NCBI GenBank assembly: GCA_937139495.1 | Contig: CAKZQC010000027.1 | Location: 62,001-126,000 of the forward strand | Length of the DNA stretch: 64,000 bases | Direction of reading: 5' to 3' | Source of the DNA: an uncultured Saprospiraceae bacterium | GTDB taxonomy: Bacteria; Bacteroidota; Bacteroidia; Chitinophagales; Saprospiraceae | In this document: positions 47,387 to 56,946 of the stretch, one piece after another | Layout of the letters: the number at the start of each line of letters is the position of its first letter | How positions within the stretch are numbered: the stretch's first letter is position 1 | Made by a program: the position numbers and the translations under genes | The notes under the pieces: model-generated | What the model was told of the DNA's origin: nothing | What the model saw: the letters and a program-made list of their open reading frames with translations, nothing else | Databases searched by the model: none

Positions 47387-47947
47387 TTAATCTTCAATCA
47401 AATAACGAATAGCTTCATACATCAACTTTGGTTTGAGTGGTCGCCAAGCAATATTAAATTCGATACCAAAATTGACATAATTCTGCAAATCGTGTTCCTC
47501 CATTTCGTCAAGAACATGATCCAACATAGATACAAAAGCAATCCACCCACCTTCGTCGGCTACATCGTTGTACCATTCTTCATAATAAGCATCGTCGCTG
47601 CCGTGGTAGTTGAGTACATTCTCCCCAATTAGTATAAATTTGAATATTCCTTGCTCTTGGAGCGGATCAATAACATTGTCTTTCAGAAACATAATATCGT
47701 TATTGATGCAGTCGTTCCACTCTCCTATCAATTCTATAATCGCATAATTGTCGGCATAGTTGGCATACAATATTTTGCAATACAAGGTTTCTGATCCAAA
47801 CTCGTCCCATTGTGGGTGAATATAATAGTTGTACACTTTTTGAGAAAATTCAAATTCGCTGTATTCTCTACCAAAAAAAGGTGAACGGCTGTCTTCTTCT
47901 GCTGTATAATCCAATCTCCATCTAAAATGTGGTTCTAGTTGATGCAT
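47387..47947 (-). CDS. Conserved-looking cytoplasmic protein, unknown
   Basis: A 186-residue acidic protein without signal or membrane segments, rich in Trp and Tyr (EPHFRWRLDY, YYIHPQWDEFG, YEEWYNDVADEGGW). I do not recognise the family. Its promoter is shared back-to-back with the rhodanese gene's. The gene is well bounded: ATG start, normal composition, promoter element 17 bp upstream. Confidence 0.7.
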   Translation of the reverse strand: MHQLEPHFRWRLDYTAEEDSRSPFFGREYSEFEFSQKVYNYYIHPQWDEFGSETLYCKILYANYADNYAIIELIGEWNDCINNDIMFLKDNVIDPLQEQGIFKFILIGENVLNYHGSDDAYYEEWYNDVADEGGWIAFVSMLDHVLDEMEEHDLQNYVNFGIEFNIAWRPLKPKLMYEAIRYLIED

Positions 47948-47963
47948 ATCTTTTGTTTTGTCT

Positions 47964-47981
47964 GCAAAAATAGTAATTTTG
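47964..47981. promoter_or_regulatory. Back-to-back divergent promoters
   Basis: The minus strand reads TATTTTTGC (47964-47972), serving the gene at 47387. The plus strand reads TAATTTTG (47974-47981), serving the rhodanese gene at 48028. The two -7 elements are one base apart, so RNA polymerase cannot occupy both at once. Confidence 0.6.
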
Positions 47982-48027
47982 TGGACGCTTAAATAGCGTT
48001 TTATTTAATTGCTAAAAAATTACAATC

Positions 48028-48360
48028 ATGAATAGAAACGAAGTAAGAGAAATAACGGTTCACCAATTGAAGGAAATGATGGACAATAAAGAAGATTTTG
48101 CTCTAATTGATGTCCGTGAGCCAGACGAAGTAGAAATTTGTAGCATGGATGGAATCAATATTCCATTGGGTGTAATTGATGTCAATGTAGATAAAATACC
48201 ACGTGACAAAAAAGTGATTGTACATTGCAGAAGCGGGAAAAGAAGCTACATGGCTGCGTTATTCTTGCAACAAGAACACCAATACGAAAACCTATATAAC
48301 CTTAATGGTGGGATTATGGAATACGCCAAAAAAATTGATGATTCTTTGACCCTTTACTAG
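48028..48360 (+). CDS. Rhodanese-like domain protein
   Basis: A 110-residue single-domain rhodanese. The active-site loop is HCRSGKRSYMAA with the catalytic Cys67, preceded by the LIDVREPDEVE strand. It transfers sulfur from a donor to a thiophilic acceptor; the physiological partner is unknown. The FAD dehydrogenase gene follows 42 bp downstream, so they may share a transcript. Confidence 0.93.
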   Translation: MNRNEVREITVHQLKEMMDNKEDFALIDVREPDEVEICSMDGINIPLGVIDVNVDKIPRDKKVIVHCRSGKRSYMAALFLQQEHQYENLYNLNGGIMEYAKKIDDSLTLY

Positions 48361-48402
48361 ATATATTCTCTTTCAGACTATTTTACTTTTTCCTTTTTTT
48401 AT

Positions 48403-49998
48403 ATGATTCAGAAACTAGAGATTAGCCTCACGCCTCAGGAAGCGACCGACCACACCAATATTGTAGCGAAAGCTCGTAAGAAATTGCGCCTGCAAAAAGG
48501 ACAAATCCTAGAAGAGGTCATTGTGCATAGACGTTCGATAGATGCCCGCCCCAAACAACCTGTTGTTCGGCTAATGATTTGGGCATATATTGACGAAAAG
48601 CCTGTTGCTACGCCCTCCATAATTGCTCAATATACGACTGTCAATGACAAAAAAAAGGTATTGGTAATTGGTGCGGGTCCTGCGGGTTATTTTGCTGCGT
48701 TGCAATTGATAGAATTGGGGCTACAACCCATCATCATAGACCGTGGCAAAGACGTGCAAGCTAGACGTAGAGACCTCAAAGCAATTCAGCAAGATGGCAC
48801 CGTCAATCCTGACTCCAACTATTGTTATGGAGAAGGTGGTGCAGGTACTTATTCTGATGGCAAACTCTATACACGTTCCAAAAAAAGAGGCAAAATAGAA
48901 AAAATATTGCGTCTGTTGGTCGAACATGGTGCTACCTCCGATATTCTGATAGATGCACATCCGCACATTGGTTCCAATAAGCTACCACAGGTAGTCGCTA
49001 ATATTCGTGAAACGATTTTGAAATATGGCGGCGAAATTCATTTTGATAGCAAAGTGACCGACTTAATTATCGAAAAATCTGCTAGTGGACAGCGCTCTAT
49101 CAAGGGAGTCATCGTCAATGACGACAAAGAATATTTTGGTGCCGCTACTGTCCTGGCAACAGGGCATTCTGCTAGAGATATTTATACGTTATTGTTTCAG
49201 AAAAACATCCGTATTGAAGCCAAAGATTTTGCTTTGGGTGTCCGTATTGAACATCGACAATCGCTTATTGACCAAATACAATACAACCAGTCCAAACGCA
49301 GCGAATACCTACCTGCTGCTAGCTACTCGGTGGTGCATCAAGTTGATGGCAAAGGCGTATTTTCGTTCTGTATGTGTCCCGGTGGATTGATTGTGCCAGC
49401 AGCTACTTCTCCCAACGAACTAGTAGTCAATGGCATGTCGCTTTCTCGTAGAGATTCGCCCTACTCCAATTCGGGCATGGTCGTAGCCGTTAGTTTAGAG
49501 GACTTGCAGTCTTACGACAATGTTGAATTTGAAGGAATCAAAAGTCCTATTTTTAATGGATTGAAATTTCAGCAAGCCATAGAACAAAAAATGTTCAACG
49601 CAGGCGATGGCAGCCAAAAAGCTCCAGCACAACGTATAATCGATTTTTGCAATAATAAAGTATCCAAGACACTCGCAGATACTTCCTATATCCCAGGGCT
49701 ACACAGTGCCGATATGAACGAGCTGCTCCCCGATTGGATCGCAGAACGATTACGCAAAGCCTTGCCAGAATTTGGTAAAAAGAAAAAAGGGTACTTCACC
49801 AATGATGCTCAAATTATTGGTACAGAAAGCCGTACTAGTTCACCTATCCGCATTCCTAGAGACAGTGCCACCCTCATGCACAAAGACATAGTCGGCTTAT
49901 TTCCTTGTGGCGAAGGTGCTGGTTTTGCAGGAGGTATTGTATCGGCAGCTATGGACGGCGAAAACGTAGGTAAAGCGGTCGCTGAACTCTTAGCTTAA
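48403..49998 (+). CDS. FAD-dependent dehydrogenase (COG2509 type)
   Basis: A 531-residue flavoprotein. An N-terminal cap of about 85 residues precedes the dinucleotide motif GAGPAGYFAALQLIELG (about 88-104). The diagnostic NYCYGEGGAGTYSDGKLYTR segment and a C-terminal GEGAGFAGGIVSAAMDG follow. This matches COG2509, uncharacterised FAD dehydrogenases. Substrate unknown. The stop is followed by a long-loop hairpin. Confidence 0.9.
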   Translation: MIQKLEISLTPQEATDHTNIVAKARKKLRLQKGQILEEVIVHRRSIDARPKQPVVRLMIWAYIDEKPVATPSIIAQYTTVNDKKKVLVIGAGPAGYFAALQLIELGLQPIIIDRGKDVQARRRDLKAIQQDGTVNPDSNYCYGEGGAGTYSDGKLYTRSKKRGKIEKILRLLVEHGATSDILIDAHPHIGSNKLPQVVANIRETILKYGGEIHFDSKVTDLIIEKSASGQRSIKGVIVNDDKEYFGAATVLATGHSARDIYTLLFQKNIRIEAKDFALGVRIEHRQSLIDQIQYNQSKRSEYLPAASYSVVHQVDGKGVFSFCMCPGGLIVPAATSPNELVVNGMSLSRRDSPYSNSGMVVAVSLEDLQSYDNVEFEGIKSPIFNGLKFQQAIEQKMFNAGDGSQKAPAQRIIDFCNNKVSKTLADTSYIPGLHSADMNELLPDWIAERLRKALPEFGKKKKGYFTNDAQIIGTESRTSSPIRIPRDSATLMHKDIVGLFPCGEGAGFAGGIVSAAMDGENVGKAVAELLA

Positions 49999-50372
49999 TA
50001 TAGAAATGTAACCAGACCCCTTTCGGGTAAATAAAGTATTTACAATCAAGTATAGGATTTTTATTCCTCTTGATTGTAAATACTTTTTTTTATTCCAATT
50101 CCCTCGGATCAGACATACTCTAAACTAGTAACCCCTTCAATCTCATAGACTTCTCTCCCTAACAAGAAAAAAGCCAGTCATTATATTATGGCAATCAAAA
50201 CTACTATCGCCTATTTTTTATTTCGAATAAATGATTTTTTTATAGAATAAAAATTGCATTTCCTCCTTTTTTGAACTATCTTTATATTACAAAGTTAATT
50301 TATTAAAAATAAACAGATACTATAACTCACTAGTAGTATCTTCCTATTCCTAAACATCCAACACCACTACAC
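49999..50372. other. Intergenic region with terminator and AT-rich leader
   Basis: About 370 bp. The first 90 bp contain the hairpin at 50033-50089. The rest is very AT-rich with a weak TATCTTTA promoter-like element near 50277 upstream of the PilJ-type gene. No ORF or RNA gene seen. Confidence 0.5.
50033..50089 (+). terminator. Terminator after the FAD dehydrogenase gene
   Basis: An 18-bp stem AAAGTATTTACAATCAAG (50033-50050) with its complement (50069-50086), an 18-base loop and a T run. Confidence 0.75.
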
Positions 50373-51218
50373 ATGAAAACCACAGCCCTCCTTTTGATCT
50401 GCTCTCTATTGAGTATCAATACTATATGCAGCACACCAAAAACAACTTTAACAGAAAACTCCCACAGAAAAGCTATTAACTTAGCAGGATTTCAGAAAAT
50501 GCTAACCCAACGTATGGCAAAGAGCTACCTCGCGTTAGTCGCTGAAGTAGATACAGAAAGCAATCGTACCCAGTTGCAAAGCGACATAGCTTTATTTGAG
50601 AACAATTACAAAAATATACATCGACTGCTGCTAAGCACCGAAACCAAAGAAAAAATAGCTATTGCTAATATACTTTGGAAGGACTACAAGTCAATTTTGA
50701 AAAGTCCAGCTAGTATTGCGAATGCCGAAAAACTATTGAGTGTCAACACCAAAATACTGAAACAATGTAATGAAGTGATATTGGCAATAGAAACACAAGC
50801 AAAAAAAGAAGGAAATCTTGTACTTGATGCTCTTACTAACTTAACCACTATTGCCAGTCATCAGCGAATGTTATCCCAACGTATTACATTCTATGCTCTT
50901 GCACAAAAATTAGACTTAGATATTGACAATACCAATGTATTGCTAGCGGCTTCCATTTCGGAATTTCAACAATCCTTTTTATTGCTACAAGAATCTCCAA
51001 ACAATACTGAAAATATTCACATAGAATTGTCTGAATCAATTACTAATTGGCAGCAATTGCTACACTATTGTACAGATGAGACAGAATTAAGAAAGGAAAG
51101 TAATATTAGCGATATTAGTAATTCAGCAGATTTACTACAAAATAAATTGGATAACGTAACCAGATTCTATGAATACCTAACTATTCCAGACAATAGTAGT
51201 ATCTCTATCTCTAAATAG
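50373..51218 (+). CDS. Secreted PilJ-type helical protein, two repeats
   Basis: A 281-residue protein with a signal peptide (MKTTALLLICSLLSINTICS). It carries two copies of the PilJ/nitrate-sensor helical motif: INLAGFQKMLTQRMAKSYLAL near residue 35 and IASHQRMLSQRITFYALAQ near 165. In chemoreceptors and sensor kinases this domain sits in front of a membrane helix and signalling module. Here there is none, so it may bind a ligand alone or act with a partner. Function unknown. Confidence 0.78.
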   Translation: MKTTALLLICSLLSINTICSTPKTTLTENSHRKAINLAGFQKMLTQRMAKSYLALVAEVDTESNRTQLQSDIALFENNYKNIHRLLLSTETKEKIAIANILWKDYKSILKSPASIANAEKLLSVNTKILKQCNEVILAIETQAKKEGNLVLDALTNLTTIASHQRMLSQRITFYALAQKLDLDIDNTNVLLAASISEFQQSFLLLQESPNNTENIHIELSESITNWQQLLHYCTDETELRKESNISDISNSADLLQNKLDNVTRFYEYLTIPDNSSISISK

Positions 51219-51240
51219 CTTAATTTATACTACTTATATT

Positions 51241-51280
51241 AGAAGAGGAGTAACCAAAAACGATTGGTTACTCCTCTTCT
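51241..51280. terminator. Bidirectional terminator hairpin
   Basis: A 16-bp stem AGAAGAGGAGTAACCA (51241-51256) with its complement (51265-51280), loop of eight bases, between convergent genes. Confidence 0.8.
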
Positions 51281-51307
51281 GCATTATATACCTACAATCA
51301 AGAAAAA

Positions 51308-52963
51308 TTAGCCCATATAATTCATCAAATCACTAAGTGCTTGTCCTTGTATCGCTACCACCGACGGGCGTGGTATTTCCCCGTTGCCATTGGGCCAACT
51401 ACTCGCTGGCTTATCCAATCTCTTGGTACTTTCACCAGGGTGCTGTACACTCAAAAAGAGGGTCTTGCCATCAGGTGCAAAAAACGGCCCTGTCAACTCT
51501 GCATCAATAGGTGCTGATGCAATTTGCAAAACTTGCCCCTTGTGTGGCCCTACCGACGGAACCAAAAACAATCCATTGTTACCAAACCCTTTGTATTGTT
51601 TTTTGCCAATAGAACCACCCGAAATATCGGACGTAATCCAAAGATTACCTTTTGGATCAAACGCCATGTTATCAGGACAAGCCAAACCTGTCTCTTCGCC
51701 ACCAGTCAAGAAAGTAGAAGCCTCAAATGTCATCGAAGCTTTATCGTTATTGGTTTCTTCTATCTTCAGGATAGACCCCAAATAATCACCCTTTGGTTTG
51801 TTGTTCGTTAAGCTAATCAATACATGCCCTGTGATGGGATCAATTTCTATATCTTCTGGGCGGTTGAGAGGCGTACCACCAACCAAAGCTGCTGCTTGAC
51901 GCAAACGAACCAATACTTCTGTTTGGTCTTTGAAGTGGCGTTGCAATACTTCTTGCTCGTCATATTTGAGCGAAATCCATTCTCCTTTTTTGGTATCTGC
52001 TACGTAGAGTGTCCCTTCTTTTAGGTCACGAGGTCTAGTGCTGATATATTTGTACAAGCATTGGTCATTGCTATCATCACCTGTATAAACAACAAGGCGA
52101 CCATCGGGCAACTCGTGCATTGTGGCACATTCGTGAGCACACCTACCCAACGCTACCAGTTTTTTGGCTTCGCCTGTCAGCGGGTTCACTTCTACTACCC
52201 AGCCATAATGCTCAGGCGGATTATCCTCCTGCAGTTCCCAACCAAAATAATTGCCACCATGGTCACGAACAGGATTAGAAATATCCGTTATATCCGTTTC
52301 GCCATAAAACATTTCGTAGTTTTCTTCGCAAGTCAATATCGTACCCCAAGGCGTGATGCCTCCAGAACAATTGGCAAAAGTTCCCATGGCACTTGTCGCA
52401 CCTTCTATGGGTGTATCCCAATGAAATGGAATGGGCGTACGTCCTGTCAGACGACGATTGTATTCGTTATCCTGAACCACTTCCCAAGATTCATCTTCCT
52501 TTTGGCGAATACGAACCAGTGAGCCACCTACGCAATACATCTCCTTTTCAAATTGCTCTTTTGTCTTTTTGCTATTATCCTTTTGGTCAGGAAATCCACT
52601 CACAAAAAGTGACTGATAATACTCGTGGTTGACCCAAAGCATTCCATCTGTTGGATTTTCTTTGTCGAATGGCACAAAAGCTAAATAGTCGTTGTTGAAA
52701 CCAAAAGTATCTTTGTCCGAAATGGCATCTTGCCAACTCAACAAGACCTGATAACTCAGTCCTTCTGCTAGTTGCAATTCATCTGCCAAGGAATGTGAAA
52801 TGCTTTGCAATGGAAAATTGCTAACCACCACCTCTTTTGTTTTTTCTTTTGCTACTTCCTTGCTCGCACAAGACTCCATGCTCATCAGCATACCTCCTGC
52901 CGATACAGTTAGTCCTGTTCTACCCAAAAACTGTAGAAAAGAACGTCTATTTTGCTTCTTCAT
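51308..52963 (-). CDS. PhoX-family alkaline phosphatase, Tat-exported lipoprotein
   Basis: A 551-residue protein. The N-terminus has the twin-arginine signal RRSFLQF and a lipobox-like MESC (Cys32), so it leaves the cell folded and is anchored. The body matches PhoX/DUF839: FANCSGGITPWGTILTCEEN, FGWELQEDNPPEHYGWVVEV, GRCAHECATM and RPEDIEIDPITGHVLISLTN. PhoX uses Fe and Ca to release phosphate from many esters. A promoter lies at 52993-53000 on the minus strand. Confidence 0.93.
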   Translation of the reverse strand: MKKQNRRSFLQFLGRTGLTVSAGGMLMSMESCASKEVAKEKTKEVVVSNFPLQSISHSLADELQLAEGLSYQVLLSWQDAISDKDTFGFNNDYLAFVPFDKENPTDGMLWVNHEYYQSLFVSGFPDQKDNSKKTKEQFEKEMYCVGGSLVRIRQKEDESWEVVQDNEYNRRLTGRTPIPFHWDTPIEGATSAMGTFANCSGGITPWGTILTCEENYEMFYGETDITDISNPVRDHGGNYFGWELQEDNPPEHYGWVVEVNPLTGEAKKLVALGRCAHECATMHELPDGRLVVYTGDDSNDQCLYKYISTRPRDLKEGTLYVADTKKGEWISLKYDEQEVLQRHFKDQTEVLVRLRQAAALVGGTPLNRPEDIEIDPITGHVLISLTNNKPKGDYLGSILKIEETNNDKASMTFEASTFLTGGEETGLACPDNMAFDPKGNLWITSDISGGSIGKKQYKGFGNNGLFLVPSVGPHKGQVLQIASAPIDAELTGPFFAPDGKTLFLSVQHPGESTKRLDKPASSWPNGNGEIPRPSVVAIQGQALSDLMNYMG

Positions 52964-52992
52964 TGTTTTATTTTTTGTTTTTATCTATTTCT

Positions 52993-53000
52993 CAAAGTTA
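52993..53000 (-). promoter_or_regulatory. -7 promoter element for the PhoX gene
   Basis: The minus strand reads TAACTTTG, a perfect TAnnTTTG match, 30 bases upstream of the ATG. I see no obvious Pho-box. Confidence 0.6.
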
Positions 53001-53195
53001 AACTATTATGATAAAATAAACTACATTTTAGTGGCTCAAATTCTTAGGTAGGACTAGGTACTTGTCTTTCAAATAACGCTTATGGAGTATTTTTTTGACA
53101 AAAAGCACCCTTTTTTACAAACATTTTGGTTATTGTTGCTGTGCTAAATTGTTTAAATCAACTATCATTAGTTCACTCCAACTAAATTTTATCCT

Positions 53196-56100
53196 ATGAG
53201 AAACCCTCTTTTTTCACTTCTTTTATTGGCTGTATTATTAGGGAATTGTTCCTATTTATTGGCTCAAGACGATGCCAACTATGACCTACTTTGGCGGATA
53301 GAAGGCAATGGAATGACCCAACCTTCTTATATTTTTGGAACTATTGACACCAAAGATAGTAGAGCTTTTGAGTGGAGCGATTCGGTGCTATTAGCATTAG
53401 ACCGCTGTTCTAGTTTTGCGGTAGTATCGCATCCTGATAGTGTCCTAAATGAGTTATTGCTGCCGCAAAAAAAATCTATTTTGGACGTTCTTTCCAAGGA
53501 AGAACAGCAGCGAATGGAGGAGAAAGTAACCACTAAAAATGGTTATTCGTCGGCTTATGCCAATATTCCTACTATTTGGCAACTGCAACAACTGTTGCGA
53601 CCAACGAAGCAGCCCCAAAATCCCAAAACCGCCTATTTAAACATGCACTTATACGGTATTGCTCGTTCACTCGACAAGCCTACAACAGGATTGGTTGCGA
53701 TAGCAGAGCAACAGCAATTTTTCCTTGATTTGCCCCTACAAGAGCAGCAAAAAGCTATACGAAAATTGGCAATTATTGACTCCATAAAGTATAATGCAGC
53801 TTTGGAAAAATTACTGGTTGCTTACCAAAATGGCGACAGCAAAAAAGTAGCCCAAAACCTATTGCCCCAGCTCCTATTAGATAGTGATGCCCAGCAATAC
53901 AAGTTGTTACTTTTCCAGAAATTGCAAAAGCAGCTACAAACGACCACGACTTTCGCAGCGATTGACCTCGACTACTTGACCTCCGAGGGCGGTCTGCTTC
54001 AATTGTTGAGAAAAGCAGGTTATGAAGTACGTCCCGTCGTGGCTACTTTCGACAGAATAGCTACTATATACAAGCTAGATTCAGATAAACTGACTTGGTA
54101 CAAATACGCAGATTCTGCGGCAGGATATGCCCTAGAAGCTCCTACTGTATTTCAGAAAACTCGCAGTTTGAATAATCAGAGAAAAAGCGTGGCTACCGAC
54201 CATATCAGCGGTGCTAGCTATCAAGTGGTAGTCAAAAATGTTGCTTTCATCAACGAAAAGAACACCAACTTGATGGAAAGCTTTATTACCTCTACACTCC
54301 AATCACTAAAAGGAGATGATCCTATTGCCAAAGTTATTACTCGCCGAAATTTCGACAAAAAAGGATTGAAACGGACAGAAGTACTCCTACAAAAGACCGC
54401 AGATGAGTTTTTGAGATTGCAGTTCATCTACAATGATGGGCTCTTGTATTATGCCCTGATGGGCAATAGCCGTCTGCAAGTTGAGTCCACTATTGCTGAC
54501 CGCTTTTTCGATTCTTTTCGATTGATACGCCGCCCGAAAATAACGAATATTCCACCTCCACCGCCACCGCCACCGTTGGAACGCAAACCATCTTCTTATA
54601 GTGGTTATCACCAATTTGAGATACCCAATATGTTTGCATCGGTGCGAATGCCTGTCTATAAAGAAGAGTCCTACCAAGGCACCACAAGTGAAGAACTTCC
54701 AGAAGAAAAAGCCTACAACACGGTGGTGACTTATTCGTCGCAAGACAGAAAAACGGGTATCTTTTATTTTGTTAGTTATTCCGATTTGCCGACACAGTTA
54801 TACTTAGCAGACAAACAGCAGGCGTATGATGCGATGGAAGAAAACTTGCGTCGAAAAAATCATAAAATCATTTCGGTAGATACCGTTTTTACCGATGGTG
54901 TAGAAGGCAGAGATGTCAAAGTATGGTTTGATAGAAAATACTACACACAATACCGTATGTATATACGCAACAACCGTCGTTTTTTGTTCATGACACAACA
55001 CACCAACGACCCTAACAAGGCTCGTAATTATGAATTTTTCTCTTCTATCAAATTCACTGCTTTTCCAGAAGTGACACTCGAAAAATTGCAACCAAAAGTA
55101 TCGGAAGATAGCTTATTTAGTATGCTGATGATGGATAGTTTTTCTTATTTCCATCACCCCGAATATGACGATAATATTGTTTATTCGAGCGAAAATGTTG
55201 CCTCCAGTACCCGCTACTTTTTGTCTGGATATGACTTAGGTATTTACTACGGGATTCATGAAGATTCTTTAGTATCTATTACGACCAATCATGTGCTAGA
55301 AGAAAATGAAAAAGTACTCAATCAGACCTCTTACCAACTGTGGGAAGATTCTGACCGAAAAGTCGTTGATTTAATTGTCCACGATACCTTCCAAAATTCT
55401 TATTCTCGTGCCATTCTTTGGTTTGATGGCTCGCATTTTTATCATTTTTCTATCGTAGGTGATCGCAAGGAAGTTTATGACACTAGAATAGCACAAACGA
55501 TGGTTCGTTCGTACAAGCGATTGCAGCCTCACACTGAGCCAAGCGTATTTTCTCCAAAAGGCAAACTCATACTAGAAGACCTCCGAAGTACGGACGAAGA
55601 AGTAGCCGAAGCCGCTTTGGAAGGATTCAAAGAATATGTATTTTTGCCGAAAGAATTACCTATGCTGTACGAAAATTTGGAACTGGGCTATGCCGACGAT
55701 ACCCTCACCTATGGCTATACCAATAGTGAGCGATTGCTGGCTCAGTTTGAGTATGTTTCTGACTCTACTACCGTCCCTTTCTTGCAACAGTTATTCGACA
55801 AAAAAGATAGCAATATTGATTTGCAAATTGTAATCCTGAATACTATTGTAGAGATAGATTCTATCAATGGGCTATCTATGTACAAAGAAGCTATGCTAAA
55901 CATGGACTTCACCGCAGAAAACAATACTTCTTACCTACTATATCCTCTGCGAGAAAACACTAATTTCCTGAAAGAAAACATAGCCGTTTTTCATCAAAAA
56001 CTCTTTAATGAAACCACTAGTAATGACTACCTCAGAGCCTTACAACTCGCCACCGACGAGGATTCTAGTTTTGCAGAGGTATTGCTCCCCTATCAAGAAG

Positions 56101-56774
56101 AATTTTGGGCGTGGGCAAAGACGCAACAAGTATTATTGGCAGATTGTATCAAAAAAGATAAAACTTGCTACAATCCTGACTTGTACTACCTAATGCACTT
56201 ATTCAATGCCATGGAACAGCTTGATTATTTAGACGCACTGTCAACTAGACTGATACAACAAAAAGGTGGAGCTAAATCATTGGCATACAATGCTATAAAA
56301 ATACGTTTCTCGGCAGAGCTGCCTATACCAAAAAAAGATTTCAAAAGGCTGCTCAAAGATTATTATTATAGGTTCGATTTCTTGCAGCTCGCCATAGAGT
56401 ATCAACAAGAAAATTTAGTTCCTAAATCCTACTGGAAGCCTCTGAACTATACTACCGCAATGACCTATCGTTACTTGGAAGATGAAGAAGCTGAAGACAT
56501 TACCTACAAAGGGCAATATTATGATTATAGCACCAATACCACTTATTTTGTCTATTCGCATCGCTATCAAGAATATACTTATCTGGCATTGGTTAACCCT
56601 TATATAGCCTCCTCTAATCAAGTACTATCAAGCGATTTTTACGAATCCTGTATCGTCGATTGGAATCCTATAGACAATATCAAAGAATGGGAATCTACTG
56701 CTGCTGCTATGCTCAAAAACAGGAAAGAAGAAGAGCAAGAATGGCTAAGAACACAAGAATTAGAGGTTGATTAA
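53196..56774 (+). CDS. Very large TraB/GumN-like secreted protein
   Basis: A 1192-residue protein with a signal peptide (ending YLLAQ). Residues about 30-290 resemble the TraB/GumN (Tiki-like) fold (LLWRIEGNG-x-YIFGTIDTKD ... LLRKAGYEVRPV). The metal-binding His after FGTI is Asp here and the later Glu motif is not seen, so catalytic activity is doubtful. A membrane-attack-like beta region is followed by a nine-residue polyproline stretch (near 457) and about 730 residues of unknown, probably repeated beta and helical, structure. Family members are usually under 350 residues; this one is over three times as long. Confidence 0.78.
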   Translation: MRNPLFSLLLLAVLLGNCSYLLAQDDANYDLLWRIEGNGMTQPSYIFGTIDTKDSRAFEWSDSVLLALDRCSSFAVVSHPDSVLNELLLPQKKSILDVLSKEEQQRMEEKVTTKNGYSSAYANIPTIWQLQQLLRPTKQPQNPKTAYLNMHLYGIARSLDKPTTGLVAIAEQQQFFLDLPLQEQQKAIRKLAIIDSIKYNAALEKLLVAYQNGDSKKVAQNLLPQLLLDSDAQQYKLLLFQKLQKQLQTTTTFAAIDLDYLTSEGGLLQLLRKAGYEVRPVVATFDRIATIYKLDSDKLTWYKYADSAAGYALEAPTVFQKTRSLNNQRKSVATDHISGASYQVVVKNVAFINEKNTNLMESFITSTLQSLKGDDPIAKVITRRNFDKKGLKRTEVLLQKTADEFLRLQFIYNDGLLYYALMGNSRLQVESTIADRFFDSFRLIRRPKITNIPPPPPPPPLERKPSSYSGYHQFEIPNMFASVRMPVYKEESYQGTTSEELPEEKAYNTVVTYSSQDRKTGIFYFVSYSDLPTQLYLADKQQAYDAMEENLRRKNHKIISVDTVFTDGVEGRDVKVWFDRKYYTQYRMYIRNNRRFLFMTQHTNDPNKARNYEFFSSIKFTAFPEVTLEKLQPKVSEDSLFSMLMMDSFSYFHHPEYDDNIVYSSENVASSTRYFLSGYDLGIYYGIHEDSLVSITTNHVLEENEKVLNQTSYQLWEDSDRKVVDLIVHDTFQNSYSRAILWFDGSHFYHFSIVGDRKEVYDTRIAQTMVRSYKRLQPHTEPSVFSPKGKLILEDLRSTDEEVAEAALEGFKEYVFLPKELPMLYENLELGYADDTLTYGYTNSERLLAQFEYVSDSTTVPFLQQLFDKKDSNIDLQIVILNTIVEIDSINGLSMYKEAMLNMDFTAENNTSYLLYPLRENTNFLKENIAVFHQKLFNETTSNDYLRALQLATDEDSSFAEVLLPYQEEFWAWAKTQQVLLADCIKKDKTCYNPDLYYLMHLFNAMEQLDYLDALSTRLIQQKGGAKSLAYNAIKIRFSAELPIPKKDFKRLLKDYYYRFDFLQLAIEYQQENLVPKSYWKPLNYTTAMTYRYLEDEEAEDITYKGQYYDYSTNTTYFVYSHRYQEYTYLALVNPYIASSNQVLSSDFYESCIVDWNPIDNIKEWESTAAAMLKNRKEEEQEWLRTQELEVD

Positions 56775-56799
56775 GGTTATTCCCAGCCTCTTCCAATTC

Positions 56800-56839
56800 A
56801 AGCTTTTGCTTATCTGGGTGATAAGCAAAAGCTTTTTTT
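56800..56839 (+). terminator. Terminator after the TraB-like gene
   Basis: A 14-bp stem (56800-56813 with 56821-56834), loop CTGGGTG, followed by Ts. Confidence 0.85.
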
Positions 56840-56946
56840 GTAGGTTTATGTTATTGAAGTTGTTAATACACAGGTTTGTTACTAACTATTTGACCAACGG
56901 ACTCGTTTAGCAGAAGTAGTGTTTTTTGTATTGAATAAAAATTTAG

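Noticed and set aside
52061..52522. 153-residue plus-strand ORF opposite the PhoX gene
   Set aside because: It overlaps conserved PhoX motifs on the other strand; the protein is rich in rare residue mixtures typical of shadow frames.
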